A stretch of 10,423 nt of DNA from Thermoplasmata archaeon (lineage in GTDB: Archaea > Thermoplasmatota > Thermoplasmata > Lutacidiplasmatales > UBA184), in the NCBI GenBank assembly GCA_030037035.1, contig JASHSA010000165.1, positions 1-10,423 on the forward strand, read 5' to 3'. Below the pieces are notes generated by a model. That model ran no database searches. It had not been told where the DNA came from and saw nothing but the letters and a program-made list of their open reading frames with translations. How positions within the stretch are numbered: the first letter of the stretch is position 1; every line of letters starts with the position of its first letter. Shown here one piece after another: positions 1 to 6,289 of this stretch. A program made the translations under genes and the position numbers.

Positions 1-21
1 TCGTCGAACGTCCGCAGGGCG

Positions 22-35
22 AAAGGAGAAAAAGG
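22..35 (+). promoter_or_regulatory. A-rich stretch upstream of the DUF929 gene, possible promoter element
   Basis: The run AAAGGAGAAAAAGG stands out in a very GC-rich region and lies about 20-33 nt before the ATG at 55. That is the distance expected for an archaeal TATA/BRE element of a leaderless transcript. It does not match a good TATA box. It also contains GGAG, but this is too far (about 27 nt) from ATG 55 to act as its ribosome binding site. Confidence 0.22.
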
Positions 36-54
36 GTGACAAGTTCGACCGGCG

Positions 55-1272
55 ATGGTCGACTGGGACCGGGTCCAGGAGCTTCGCTCCAAGGGCTGGG
101 ACTGGAAGGACATCGCGGCCGACCCGAAGGTCGACTTCCACGCGGACGCGTCGGCGGGCAGCCCGGGCCGCGCGCTGCGGGCGCTCTATCACCGCACGGG
201 CCGTCAGGGCAAGCCCACGGCGGTCCAGGCCGCGGCGGCCCCCAAGAGGGGCCGCAAGGAGGACCTCGAGCGTCGGTGGAGCCTGCTGAGGATCGGCTAC
301 CTCGCGGTGCCGGCGGTCGGCATCTGGTTCGTCCTCGCGTTCGTCGCCCCGTCGCCGATCGGGCTCCTCGTGCCGGCGATCCCCTACGTCGCGCTCGGGT
401 TCGCAGGGGTCGCCTTCGTCCTCTCCTACGCCCTGTGGCGCCGGACGGACGGCCGGCGCTGGTCGCCGATCTACCGCACGACCGTCATCGGGGGCGTGAT
501 CCTCGGGGTGGTCATCGCCGGGGGGATCGGGCTCGGAGGGTCGATCATCTTCGGATGTCCGTACCTCCCGCCGGCGTCCAGCCTCAGCAGCCAGGGGGGC
601 CCCGGCTGGGCGACGCTCTCCGTCCACGCCTGGCAGGAGAACGGGGTGCCGGTCGTCTTCTTCTACGGCGCGACGTGGTGCCCGTACTGCTCGGCGAGCA
701 GCTGGGCGATCTACAAGGCCCTGAGCGAGTACGCTACGGTCGTACCGACCAGCCTCAACACGTCGCACTCGGACCGTACCGACGTCGCCCCGGGCACGCC
801 GGAGATCGTGCTCGCGAACGCGGTGCTCACCTCGAAGAGCGGCAAGGGGCCCGACGTCGCCTTCCAGCCCGCGGAGGAGGAGGAGTGGGGCTCTCACGTC
901 TACCCGGCGACGGCGAGCTGCTACCAGCAGGCGTACGTGACGGCCTACGCCTCCGGGATCCCGTTCGTGGTCGTGAACGGCCAATCGGTCCACCGCGGCT
1001 CGTTCATCCTCCCCAAGGAGCTCGGCCCCTGGAGCCAGTCGAACATGACCAACGGGACGTCCGTCGTCCTGAAGTCGGTCAACACCGAGGCGGCGGTCGG
1101 CAGCTACGGCGATCCGTGGACGGTCATCCAGAAGGCGGCGTGGTGGCTCATGGCGTTCATCGCGAAGGACCTAGGGTACACGCCGACGACGATCGGCACG
1201 TTGCATACGGACTTCGGCTGGACGAGCAACACGACGACCGCCGTCACCAACATGCTCGCGCTCATCACCTGA
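55..1272 (+). CDS. DUF929 family membrane-anchored thioredoxin-like protein with CPYC motif
   Basis: This 405-residue protein appears to be an archaeal DUF929 protein, a thioredoxin-fold-like family of unproven biochemistry. Residues 1-50 form a soluble, Trp- and charge-rich helical segment beginning MVDWDRVQEL that could be a small helix-turn-helix-like domain. A basic linker follows (63-75). Three membrane segments lie at about 78-98, 103-127 and 141-167. The loop between the second and third is strongly basic (WRRTDGRRW), so by the positive-inside rule the C-terminal domain faces outside. That domain carries Cys168, the redox motif Cys209-Pro-Tyr-Cys212 after a FFYGATW strand, Cys289, and a probable cis-Pro at 303 in GIPFVVVNG, as in thioredoxin-like oxidoreductases. 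The start is firm: an in-frame TGA at 37-39 precedes it and no other start codon lies between. There is no Shine-Dalgarno at usable spacing, so a leaderless mRNA is likely. The VKOR homologue 6 nt downstream suggests the pair makes disulfides in secreted proteins, with VKOR reoxidising this CPYC. The family call is from memory of the fold pattern; the redox role is inferred. Confidence 0.8.
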   Translation: MVDWDRVQELRSKGWDWKDIAADPKVDFHADASAGSPGRALRALYHRTGRQGKPTAVQAAAAPKRGRKEDLERRWSLLRIGYLAVPAVGIWFVLAFVAPSPIGLLVPAIPYVALGFAGVAFVLSYALWRRTDGRRWSPIYRTTVIGGVILGVVIAGGIGLGGSIIFGCPYLPPASSLSSQGGPGWATLSVHAWQENGVPVVFFYGATWCPYCSASSWAIYKALSEYATVVPTSLNTSHSDRTDVAPGTPEIVLANAVLTSKSGKGPDVAFQPAEEEEWGSHVYPATASCYQQAYVTAYASGIPFVVVNGQSVHRGSFILPKELGPWSQSNMTNGTSVVLKSVNTEAAVGSYGDPWTVIQKAAWWLMAFIAKDLGYTPTTIGTLHTDFGWTSNTTTAVTNMLALIT

Positions 1273-1278
1273 GGTCGC

Positions 1279-1770
1279 GTGAGGACCCAGAGCGTTCGCG
1301 GGGTGGTCTACCTCGCCGGCGGACTCGGGCTGCTCGTCTCGATCTTCGCGGCGGTGGAGTACTTCGAGGCGTCGCTGCGCGGCGTCTGCTCGATCAACCA
1401 GTTCTTCTCGTGCGCGGTCGTGGACGAGAGCGGCAGGACGACGACGCTCGGGATCCCCGACTACCTCTGGGGGATCGGGGGGTACCTCGCCCTGATGATC
1501 GTCGCCGGGCTCGCCGAGCGACGCCCCCGCGACGTCCGCCCGGCGTACGCCCTGACGCTCCTCGCCACCGGCGCCGTCGCGCTCTCGGCCTACTTCATCT
1601 ACGTGCAGCTCGCCGAGATCCACGCGCTCTGCGTCGTCTGCGCCAGCGCCGAGACCCTCGGGGGCGTGCTGTGGCTCGGCTCGATCGCGCTGGCGCTCCA
1701 CACGGCCCGGGACGCCCGCGCGGCGGACCTCCCGGACGCGGCCTCGACCGACCACGAGGCGCCGTCCTGA
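1279..1770 (+). CDS. Vitamin K epoxide reductase (VKOR) family protein, DsbB-like disulfide generator
   Basis: This 163-residue integral membrane protein has the VKOR four-helix layout, with helices at about 8-28, 62-79, 88-108 and 122-142. The external loop carries the cysteine pair Cys37 and Cys45 (VCSINQFFSC). The IPDYLWGIGGY segment resembles the conserved G-x-P-x3-WG region. The quinone-proximal motif Cys118-Val-Val-Cys121 follows a YFIYVQL helix. The basic loop ERRPRD (80-85) between helices 2 and 3 puts both cysteine pairs on the outer face. Family members pass electrons from a reduced thioredoxin-like partner through the loop cysteines and the CxxC to a membrane quinone. Here the obvious partner is the CPYC protein encoded just upstream. 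The start is GTG, preceded by GAGGT at 1271-1275, which overlaps the previous gene's stop codon and implies translational coupling. The tail after residue 145 is acidic and probably cytoplasmic. Family assignment is strong; the partner and electron acceptor are inferred. Confidence 0.9.
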   Translation: MRTQSVRGVVYLAGGLGLLVSIFAAVEYFEASLRGVCSINQFFSCAVVDESGRTTTLGIPDYLWGIGGYLALMIVAGLAERRPRDVRPAYALTLLATGAVALSAYFIYVQLAEIHALCVVCASAETLGGVLWLGSIALALHTARDARAADLPDAASTDHEAPS

Positions 1771-1775
1771 ACGGT

Positions 1776-1800
1776 CGCCCGCGCCTCCGTCCGTCGGGCG
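1776..1800 (+). other. Inverted repeat after the VKOR gene, possible transcript-end hairpin
   Basis: CGCCCG at 1776-1781 and CGGGCG at 1795-1800 form a perfect 6-bp stem with a 13-nt loop, 5 nt after the VKOR stop codon. No T-run follows, so it is not a classic terminator. In DNA this GC-rich such stems arise easily by chance. Confidence 0.2.
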
Positions 1801-1846
1801 TGACGCTCCCGGTCGAGGTGCGACGGCGGCCCGGCTCGTGGGACGG

Positions 1847-1853
1847 TTATATA
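1847..1853 (+). promoter_or_regulatory. TATA box for the K-E-C operon
   Basis: TTATATA is the only clearly AT-rich heptamer in the 116-nt gap after the VKOR gene and lies 34-40 nt before the ATG of subunit K. With the usual archaeal distance of about 25 nt from TATA centre to transcription start, the mRNA would begin near 1875-1877, leaving a leader of about 10 nt. No Shine-Dalgarno precedes ATG 1887, which fits a nearly leaderless transcript. The rest of the gap (1771-1886) holds only the weak hairpin listed separately. Confidence 0.72.
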
Positions 1854-1886
1854 CCCGACCTTGCTCGGCCCGCGCGGGTCCACGAG

Positions 1887-2108
1887 ATGGTCACGAACGA
1901 CTACGCCGTCATCGGCGCCGGGCTCGCCATCGCCGGCGGCCTGATCGGGACGGGGATGGCCCAGTCGGGGATCGGGGCCGCCGGCATGGGGATCATCGCC
2001 GAGAAGCCGGAGAAGTTCGGCCAGGTCCTGTTCTTCTTCGTCATTCCCGAGACGCTCTGGATCATCGGCTTCGTGCTCGGGATCATCCTGCTGCTCAACG
2101 TCATCTAG
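1887..2108 (+). CDS. atpK: A-type ATP synthase subunit K (c-ring proteolipid)
   Basis: This 73-residue protein is a single helical hairpin of the membrane rotor ring. Helix 1 (about 6-36) is rich in small residues and contains GTGMAQSGIGAAG, including Gln26. The polar loop AEKPEKFG (38-45) would contact the central stalk. Helix 2 (about 46-73) contains Pro54-Glu55-Thr56; Glu55 is the expected ion-carrying carboxylate. The length matches single-hairpin c subunits, unlike the duplicated or triplicated forms of some methanogens. The start at 1887 is fixed by the TATA box spacing and by the short hydrophilic start MVTNDY. The frame is open far upstream, but only as a shadow of the two preceding genes. 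Whether the ring carries protons or sodium cannot be settled: Gln26 and Thr56 could serve sodium coordination, but these residues also occur in proton-type rings. It is first in the K-E-C unit. Confidence 0.93.
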   Translation: MVTNDYAVIGAGLAIAGGLIGTGMAQSGIGAAGMGIIAEKPEKFGQVLFFFVIPETLWIIGFVLGIILLLNVI

Positions 2109-2117
2109 GCCCTCCGC

Positions 2118-2124
2118 GGGGGAG
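2118..2124 (+). promoter_or_regulatory. Shine-Dalgarno for subunit E
   Basis: GGGGGAG lies 3 nt before the ATG at 2128 in the short gap after subunit K. It supports that start, although the spacing is on the short side. Confidence 0.5.
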
Positions 2125-2127
2125 CGG

Positions 2128-2679
2128 ATGTCGCTCGAGAGTCTCGTCGACGAGATCCGCGCGCGCGGGGAGTCCGAGCTGAAGGCGGTCCTGGAGCGGC
2201 GGGACGCCGAGCTCGGCCGGCTCGCCGCCGAGCGCGACGCGCGGGTCTCCGCCCTGCGCGCCGCCTCGAGGAAGGCGACGGACGCCGAGGCGTCCCGGGA
2301 GCGCTCCCAGCGGCTCGCCGCCGCCCATCTCGCGGCGCGACGGATGCTCTACGAGGCGCGCGAGGAGCGGCTCGACCGGGGCCTCGCCGAGACCCGGGAG
2401 CTGTTCGGCGCGCTCGGCAACGGCGCGAGCTACCCGACGATCGTGCGCCGGATGATCGCCTCGTCGACGTCGCGGCTCGGCCGCTCGGCGAGGATCTCCG
2501 GCCGGCGCGAGGACGCCACGCTGCTCGCCCGCCTCGCCGGCCCGGGGTTCGACCCGACGCCGCGGGCGATCCTCGGCGGGATCGTCGCGGAGAGCGAGGA
2601 CGGCCACCGCCGGCTCGACCTCTCGTTCGACGAGCTGCTCCGCCAGCGCGCGGACGCCGTACGTCGCCTCCTCGCCTAG
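2128..2679 (+). CDS. atpE: A-type ATP synthase subunit E (peripheral stalk)
   Basis: This 183-residue protein has the two-part architecture of subunit E. Residues 1 to about 95 are one long, highly charged helix rich in Arg, Glu and Ala, expected to pair with subunit H as a coiled-coil stator. A compact C-terminal domain (about 98-183) caps the A/B head. Family features are visible in that domain: GGIVAESEDGHRRLDLSFDE (about 151-170) matches the conserved strand-loop-strand of subunit E, followed by a final helix ending RRLLA. The gene starts 19 nt after subunit K and is clearly cotranscribed with it. Its partner H is encoded about 3 kb away on the opposite strand, so the stalk heterodimer is assembled from two transcripts. 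Confidence 0.92.
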   Translation: MSLESLVDEIRARGESELKAVLERRDAELGRLAAERDARVSALRAASRKATDAEASRERSQRLAAAHLAARRMLYEAREERLDRGLAETRELFGALGNGASYPTIVRRMIASSTSRLGRSARISGRREDATLLARLAGPGFDPTPRAILGGIVAESEDGHRRLDLSFDELLRQRADAVRRLLA

Positions 2680-2695
2680 CCGGCAGCGGCGGTCG

Positions 2696-3772
2696 ATGGC
2701 CGGCTCCCCATACGCGAGCGCCCTCGGGCGGCTCGAGCCGGAGTTCACGACGTTCCTCACGAAGGAGTCGTACACTAGCCTGCTCGCCGCGAAGGACGCG
2801 ACCGACCTCGCGAAGCTCCTCGAGACGACCGTCTACGCCGACGCGGTCGTCCGCGCCCGCACGACGCACCCGGGACGCGCGATGCTCGAGGTCGCCATCA
2901 ACCGCACGTTCGTCCGCAGCAACCGCCATGCCTACGACGCGAGCCCGTACGCCGGGCGGCGCGTGGTCGCCGCCTATCTCGGCCGCTGGGACATCGAGAA
3001 CGTCGAGCTGATCCTCAGCGCGAAGGCGTACGGCCGGTCGCTGAGCGAGACCGAGGACCACCTCGTCTCGAGCCGCGACATCCCGGCCGGGCTCTACGCG
3101 GGGGTGATGACGCTCGACGATTTCCGCGGCCTGCTCGCCCAGCCGACGCTCGAGGCGACCGTCGCGGCGCTCGTGCCGTTCGGCTACGGCGGGACCGTGC
3201 TGCCGCTCCTCGAGGCGTTCGAGCGGACGCACGACATCTTTCCGGTCCTCGCGGCGCTCGACCGCCAGTACTACCGCGACGTCCTCGAGGCGGCGCGCTT
3301 CTTCCAGGGCGACGAGTGGGTCGTCCGCGCGTTCCTCGCGAGCGAGATCGACGTGCGCAACGCGCTCCTCCTCCTCAAGGGGAAGCGCTCGGAGCTCCCG
3401 GTCGCCGACCTCCTCCCGCGCTGGATCCCGGGCGGGAGCCTCGGCGCCGAGGCGGCCGGGGACCTCTACGCCGCGCGGGGCGTCCCGGAGCTCGCCGAGC
3501 GGCTCGCCGAGCGGTTCCCGTCGGCGCCGGAGGGGACCGAGGAGTTCCGGGACGGGGGGAACCTGACCGGCTACGAGACCGCGCTCCAGCGCGACCGCGC
3601 CGCGCGCGAGCTGCGGCGCCTGAGGACCTATCCGCTGTCGCTCTCGGTGATCTTCGCCTACCTCGTCCGCAACGAGGTCGAGCGCGGCGACCTGCGACGT
3701 CTCGCCTTCGGGAAGCTCTACGGCCTCTCGAGCGAGCGCCTCGCGAGGCTCCTGGTCGCGCCGGCGCTGTAG
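2696..3772 (+). CDS. atpC: A-type ATP synthase subunit C (central stalk socket, V-ATPase d homologue)
   Basis: This 358-residue soluble, mostly helical protein has the length and pattern of archaeal subunit C, the funnel that joins the D-F rotor shaft to the c-ring. The start MAGSPYASALGRL is typical, as the family begins with a short stretch leading to an Arg-rich helix. The segment LGRWDIENVELILSAKAYG (about 94-112) matches a conserved family block. The segment ASEIDVRNALLLLKGKRSEL (about 215-234) is the equivalent block of a later pseudo-repeat, in line with the threefold internal symmetry of this family. The C-terminal block LRRLRTYPLSLSVIFAYL followed by EVERGDLRRLAFGKLYGL is strongly conserved. 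The ATG lies 16 nt after the subunit E stop with no clear Shine-Dalgarno, so translational coupling to E is likely. It ends the + strand unit; subunit F, the usual next gene, does not follow. Confidence 0.92.
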   Translation: MAGSPYASALGRLEPEFTTFLTKESYTSLLAAKDATDLAKLLETTVYADAVVRARTTHPGRAMLEVAINRTFVRSNRHAYDASPYAGRRVVAAYLGRWDIENVELILSAKAYGRSLSETEDHLVSSRDIPAGLYAGVMTLDDFRGLLAQPTLEATVAALVPFGYGGTVLPLLEAFERTHDIFPVLAALDRQYYRDVLEAARFFQGDEWVVRAFLASEIDVRNALLLLKGKRSELPVADLLPRWIPGGSLGAEAAGDLYAARGVPELAERLAERFPSAPEGTEEFRDGGNLTGYETALQRDRAARELRRLRTYPLSLSVIFAYLVRNEVERGDLRRLAFGKLYGLSSERLARLLVAPAL

Positions 3773-3809
3773 GCCGGCCGGACGTGCGGGCCCTCCCTCC
3801 CGGGCGGGC
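3773..3809. other. 37-nt convergent intergenic gap with palindromes
   Basis: The gap separates the stop of subunit C (+) from the stop of subunit I (-). It holds the palindrome GGCCGGCC (3772-3779), GGGCCC (3788-3793), and a possible stem GGCCC (3789-3793) with GGGCC (3806-3810) that reaches into the subunit I stop codon. No T-tract is present on either strand, so no standard archaeal terminator is visible. The structures may be incidental to the GC content. Confidence 0.3.
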
Positions 3810-5816
3810 CTACGGCTCAGGGGCCCGGACGATCGGCCCGAGGTTGCCGTCCTCGTCGACGCTCGGCACGGTGTGGGTCCTCGCGACCCCGAACGGGCGG
3901 AACGCCTTGCCGTTGCCGGTGTAGAACTTCGAGAAGAACTCGACGAAGATCAGCCGCGCGCCCTGGATCCCGGGCTCGAAGACGCCGAGGATGACGTTGA
4001 ACCCCTGGCCGACGAGCAGGACGACGAGGGCGACGACGATCCAGAGCGGCTCGAGCGGCCCGCCGGCGCGGAACCGGCCGACCGCGACCGTGTTGATGAC
4101 GAGCGCGAGGATGACGCTCGCGAGCAGGATCCCCACGAGACGCACGTACGACAGGGTGTGGCTGATCACCTCGATCAGCCCGAGCATCCCGGTCTGGATC
4201 CCTTCCCCGCCGACCAGCAGCGCGAGCCCGACCCCGACGAGGACGTACCACGCGTAGTCGATCGGGTGGGCGCTCGGGCTGGTCGCGTGGTGGATCAGCG
4301 CGAGCCCGGTGAAGGCGACGCCGAACGCGAAGAGGATCCCGCCGCTCTTCGCGAGCACGCCCCGGGGGTGGTGGTGGAAGTACTCCTTCACGGCGCCGAA
4401 GAGGAAGCCGAGGACGACCATGCCGAGGCCGACGTAGCCCGCGAACAGCAGCAGCTTCGGGATGTCCGCGCTCGAGTCGGGCTTCACCGGGGCGACGTAG
4501 CCGAAGAGCGTGTGCAGCACGGAGAAGCCGAAGAACTCGTCCCAGAACAGGCCGAGCGCGATCGCGATCGCGCAGCCGGGCAGGAGCGCCCAGGCGAGCT
4601 GCTGCATCCCCTTCGGGCCCATGATCATCTTGACGAAGTTCCGCCCCGCCTTCGGCAGGTGCCGCGCCCCCGGGAAGCCGGCGATCATCCAGAGCGAGAT
4701 CCCGAGGATGACGACGCCGTAGCCCCAGTCGCCGAGCATGAAGCCGAAGAAGATCGGGAACGCGATCGAGAAGACGAGGGTCGGGTCCCACTCGCTCGCC
4801 TGGGGGAGCGAGTAGAACCGGACGAAGAACTCGAACCGCCGCACGCCGGCCGCGTTCGACATCAGGGTCGGAGGCTCCTCGTCGGTCGGGACGGTCGTGA
4901 AGTGGACGCGGCCCTCGCTCGCCGCCTCCACGACCGAGCGCAGGCGGGCGGCGTCGCGCTTCGGCACCCACGCCTCGAGCGCGAACGCCGAGCCGCTCGC
5001 CCCGAGGCGGGTCAGGACCTCCGCCTTGCGGTTCTCGACGTCGAGCGCCTCGACGATCGCCGCGACGGTCGGGTACCACGTCGTCGCGACCTCGGCGAGG
5101 CGGCCGCGGATCTCCTCGCGCCGCCGGTCGATCGCGGCCCGCCGCAGCTCGAGACGGGCGCGCTCGTCCTGGGGGGGACCGGCGACGTCGGGGAGGTTCG
5201 TGAGGCGGATCCCTTCGCGCTGCGCGGCCGAGGAGAGCGCCTCCCCGGCCGAGGAGCGTCCGACGACGAGGAACCGGCTCGTCGCGCCGGCCGGGCCGCG
5301 GAGGAGCTTCGCGTCCGCGGAGGCCGGGAGCGCGGCGCGCAGCCGCTCGACCGCCTCCGCGTCGCCCTCGCCGTAGAAGGCGAGGACGTTCCTCGCGCGC
5401 AGGAGGTCGAGCCGCTCGCCGTAGAAGTCGAGCTTTCCGAGGAGCGCGATCGTGTCGTCGGCCGTCTTGCGCTCGGTCTGGAGCTGGTCGTCCTCGCGGA
5501 CGAGCGCGCCGACCTCGGCGTCGATCGGGACGGACCGCGCGAGCTCGAGGACCTCCTCCAGCGAGGAGAAGCGGCGCGGACCCGGGCTCGGGACCGCCGG
5601 CAGCGCGGCGAGGAGGCCCCGGAACCTCAGCGTCTCGTCGCCGATGCGCCGGAGCGTCTCGGAGCCGCGCTCCGGCCCGAGCTCGGCGAGGCTCGCGGGC
5701 GAGAGCGGCTCGATCTGCGCGACGCGCAGGTCGTGCAGCACCGTCAGGATCCGCTCCTCGTCGGAGCGCAGGCCGATCAGGGCGACCTTCTCCATCGCGA
5801 CCGGCCGGAGCCCCAC
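3810..5816 (-). CDS. atpI: A-type ATP synthase subunit I (membrane stator, a subunit)
   Basis: This 668-residue protein is the a/I subunit that forms the two ion half-channels beside the c-ring. Residues 1-340 are the cytoplasmic domain that binds the peripheral stalks, with long charged helices (about 105-125 and 215-240). The membrane domain begins at DPTLVFSIAFPIFFGFMLGDWGYG (344-367), a hallmark of the family, and has seven to eight hydrophobic segments at about 345-380, 405-425, 453-475, 490-510, 520-540, 553-580 and 588-613. Arg559 in LSYVRLVGILLA matches the essential channel arginine, and Arg621 in GARLIFVEFFSKFY the second conserved one. The GTG start at 5816 is preferred over Met at 5795, because GLRPVAMEKVALIGL matches the family N-terminus and GGGGAGG lies 4 nt upstream. 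It is last in its operon, 18 nt after subunit H. Confidence 0.95.
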   Translation of the reverse strand: MGLRPVAMEKVALIGLRSDEERILTVLHDLRVAQIEPLSPASLAELGPERGSETLRRIGDETLRFRGLLAALPAVPSPGPRRFSSLEEVLELARSVPIDAEVGALVREDDQLQTERKTADDTIALLGKLDFYGERLDLLRARNVLAFYGEGDAEAVERLRAALPASADAKLLRGPAGATSRFLVVGRSSAGEALSSAAQREGIRLTNLPDVAGPPQDERARLELRRAAIDRRREEIRGRLAEVATTWYPTVAAIVEALDVENRKAEVLTRLGASGSAFALEAWVPKRDAARLRSVVEAASEGRVHFTTVPTDEEPPTLMSNAAGVRRFEFFVRFYSLPQASEWDPTLVFSIAFPIFFGFMLGDWGYGVVILGISLWMIAGFPGARHLPKAGRNFVKMIMGPKGMQQLAWALLPGCAIAIALGLFWDEFFGFSVLHTLFGYVAPVKPDSSADIPKLLLFAGYVGLGMVVLGFLFGAVKEYFHHHPRGVLAKSGGILFAFGVAFTGLALIHHATSPSAHPIDYAWYVLVGVGLALLVGGEGIQTGMLGLIEVISHTLSYVRLVGILLASVILALVINTVAVGRFRAGGPLEPLWIVVALVVLLVGQGFNVILGVFEPGIQGARLIFVEFFSKFYTGNGKAFRPFGVARTHTVPSVDEDGNLGPIVRAPEP

Positions 5817-5820
5817 GAAG

Positions 5821-5827
5821 CCTCCCC
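5821..5827 (-). promoter_or_regulatory. Shine-Dalgarno deciding the subunit I start
   Basis: On the minus strand GGGGAGG lies 4 nt before GTG 5816. This supports the GTG start over the internal ATG at 5795. Confidence 0.55.
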
Positions 5828-5834
5828 GGAGCGC

Positions 5835-6194
5835 CTACCCGCCCGCGAACGGACCCAGGACGGCCGCGACGATCTCGTCGCCGCGCTCCTGGGGTCGTCG
5901 GCCCTGGCCGGAGCGGACCGCCTCGGCGGCCTTCGCGCCGTCCGCGCGGAGGCCTTCCGCCTCCCGCTCGGCGCTCGCGCGGGCCGAGTCGAGCTGGCGG
6001 GCGCGCTCGGTCTCCAGCTCGGCGGCGACCGCCTTGACCGTCGCCTCCGCCTCGTCCCGCGCGCGACGGGTCGCCTCCTCCGCCTGCCGGCGGGCGTCGG
6101 CGAGCTTGCCGTCCCATTCCGCCTCGACCGCCTTCACCCGGCGCAGCGCCTCGACGGTGGCGGTGTCGCCTCCCGTCGGGGCCGGCTCGGTCAC
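5835..6194 (-). CDS. ahaH: A-type ATP synthase subunit H (AhaH, peripheral stalk coiled coil)
   Basis: This 119-residue, highly charged protein is almost entirely helical from about residue 12 to 92, with heptad-like Ala/Glu/Arg spacing (RRVKAVEAEWDGKLADAR). That is the pattern of subunit H, which pairs with subunit E in the stator stalk. A short C-terminal helix, DEIVAAVLGPF (about 106-116), would pack with the E globular domain. Between them is a polar, probably helix-breaking stretch SGQGRRPQERG that is unusual for the family and worth checking in relatives. The start is GTG with a strong Shine-Dalgarno 6 nt upstream, and it overlaps the stop codon of the small upstream ORF as GTGA. The identity rests on size, composition and position just before subunit I, the usual H-I order, because coiled coils give little sequence specificity. 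Confidence 0.85.
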   Translation of the reverse strand: MTEPAPTGGDTATVEALRRVKAVEAEWDGKLADARRQAEEATRRARDEAEATVKAVAAELETERARQLDSARASAEREAEGLRADGAKAAEAVRSGQGRRPQERGDEIVAAVLGPFAGG

Positions 6195-6289
6195 AGCCGC
6201 CCTCCCCCGACGATCGCGCCGGCAAGGAGGACGAACGCGAAGAGCGCCGCGAGCTTTCCGGCGAAGCTCGCCGCCCGGACGAACGACAT
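6191..6289 (-). CDS. Putative 32-residue single-TM protein between subunits D and H
   Basis: This small ORF is ATG-initiated and reads MSFVRAASFAGKL followed by a hydrophobic helix of about 15-17 residues (about 13-29, LAALFAFVLLAGAIVGG) and a basic end (GGGRL). The basic N-terminus suggests N-inside topology, with one membrane span. It starts 16 nt after the subunit D stop, and its TGA overlaps the GTG of subunit H as GTGA, a classic coupled junction. Without it, the D-H gap of 111 nt would be far longer than any other gap in this operon (18, 18 and a 1-nt overlap). No Shine-Dalgarno is seen; a perfect hairpin occupies the space just before the ATG. I do not recognise a family. It could be a small membrane subunit or assembly factor of the ATP synthase. 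Alternatively it may be a chance ORF whose GGGR end simply reflects the Shine-Dalgarno of subunit H. Confidence 0.5.
   Translation of the reverse strand: MSFVRAASFAGKLAALFAFVLLAGAIVGGGRL
6201..6208 (-). promoter_or_regulatory. Shine-Dalgarno for subunit H
   Basis: On the minus strand GGGGGAGG lies 6 nt before GTG 6194, inside the last codons of the small ORF. This fixes the start of subunit H. Confidence 0.6.

Noticed and set aside
1..39. Possible C-terminus of an upstream gene ending at TGA 37-39 (last residues AKGEKG)
   Set aside because: Only 12 codons are visible, with no recognisable motif; the upstream sequence is needed.
36..1886. A long frame from GTG 36 running in frame into subunit K, with GGAG at good spacing before it
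   Set aside because: The translation before residue 618 is Arg/Gly/Pro-rich and overlaps two conserved membrane protein genes in another frame. The GTG more likely reflects chance; the same bases include the TGA (37-39) in the DUF929 frame.
3785..3812. Bidirectional terminator between subunits C and I
   Set aside because: Stems are present but no T-rich tract occurs on either strand. Retained only as a described gap, not called a terminator.
3316..3924. An alternative + strand frame over the end of subunit C and the convergent gap
   Set aside because: Arg/Ala/Pro-rich shadow of subunit C with no family pattern.
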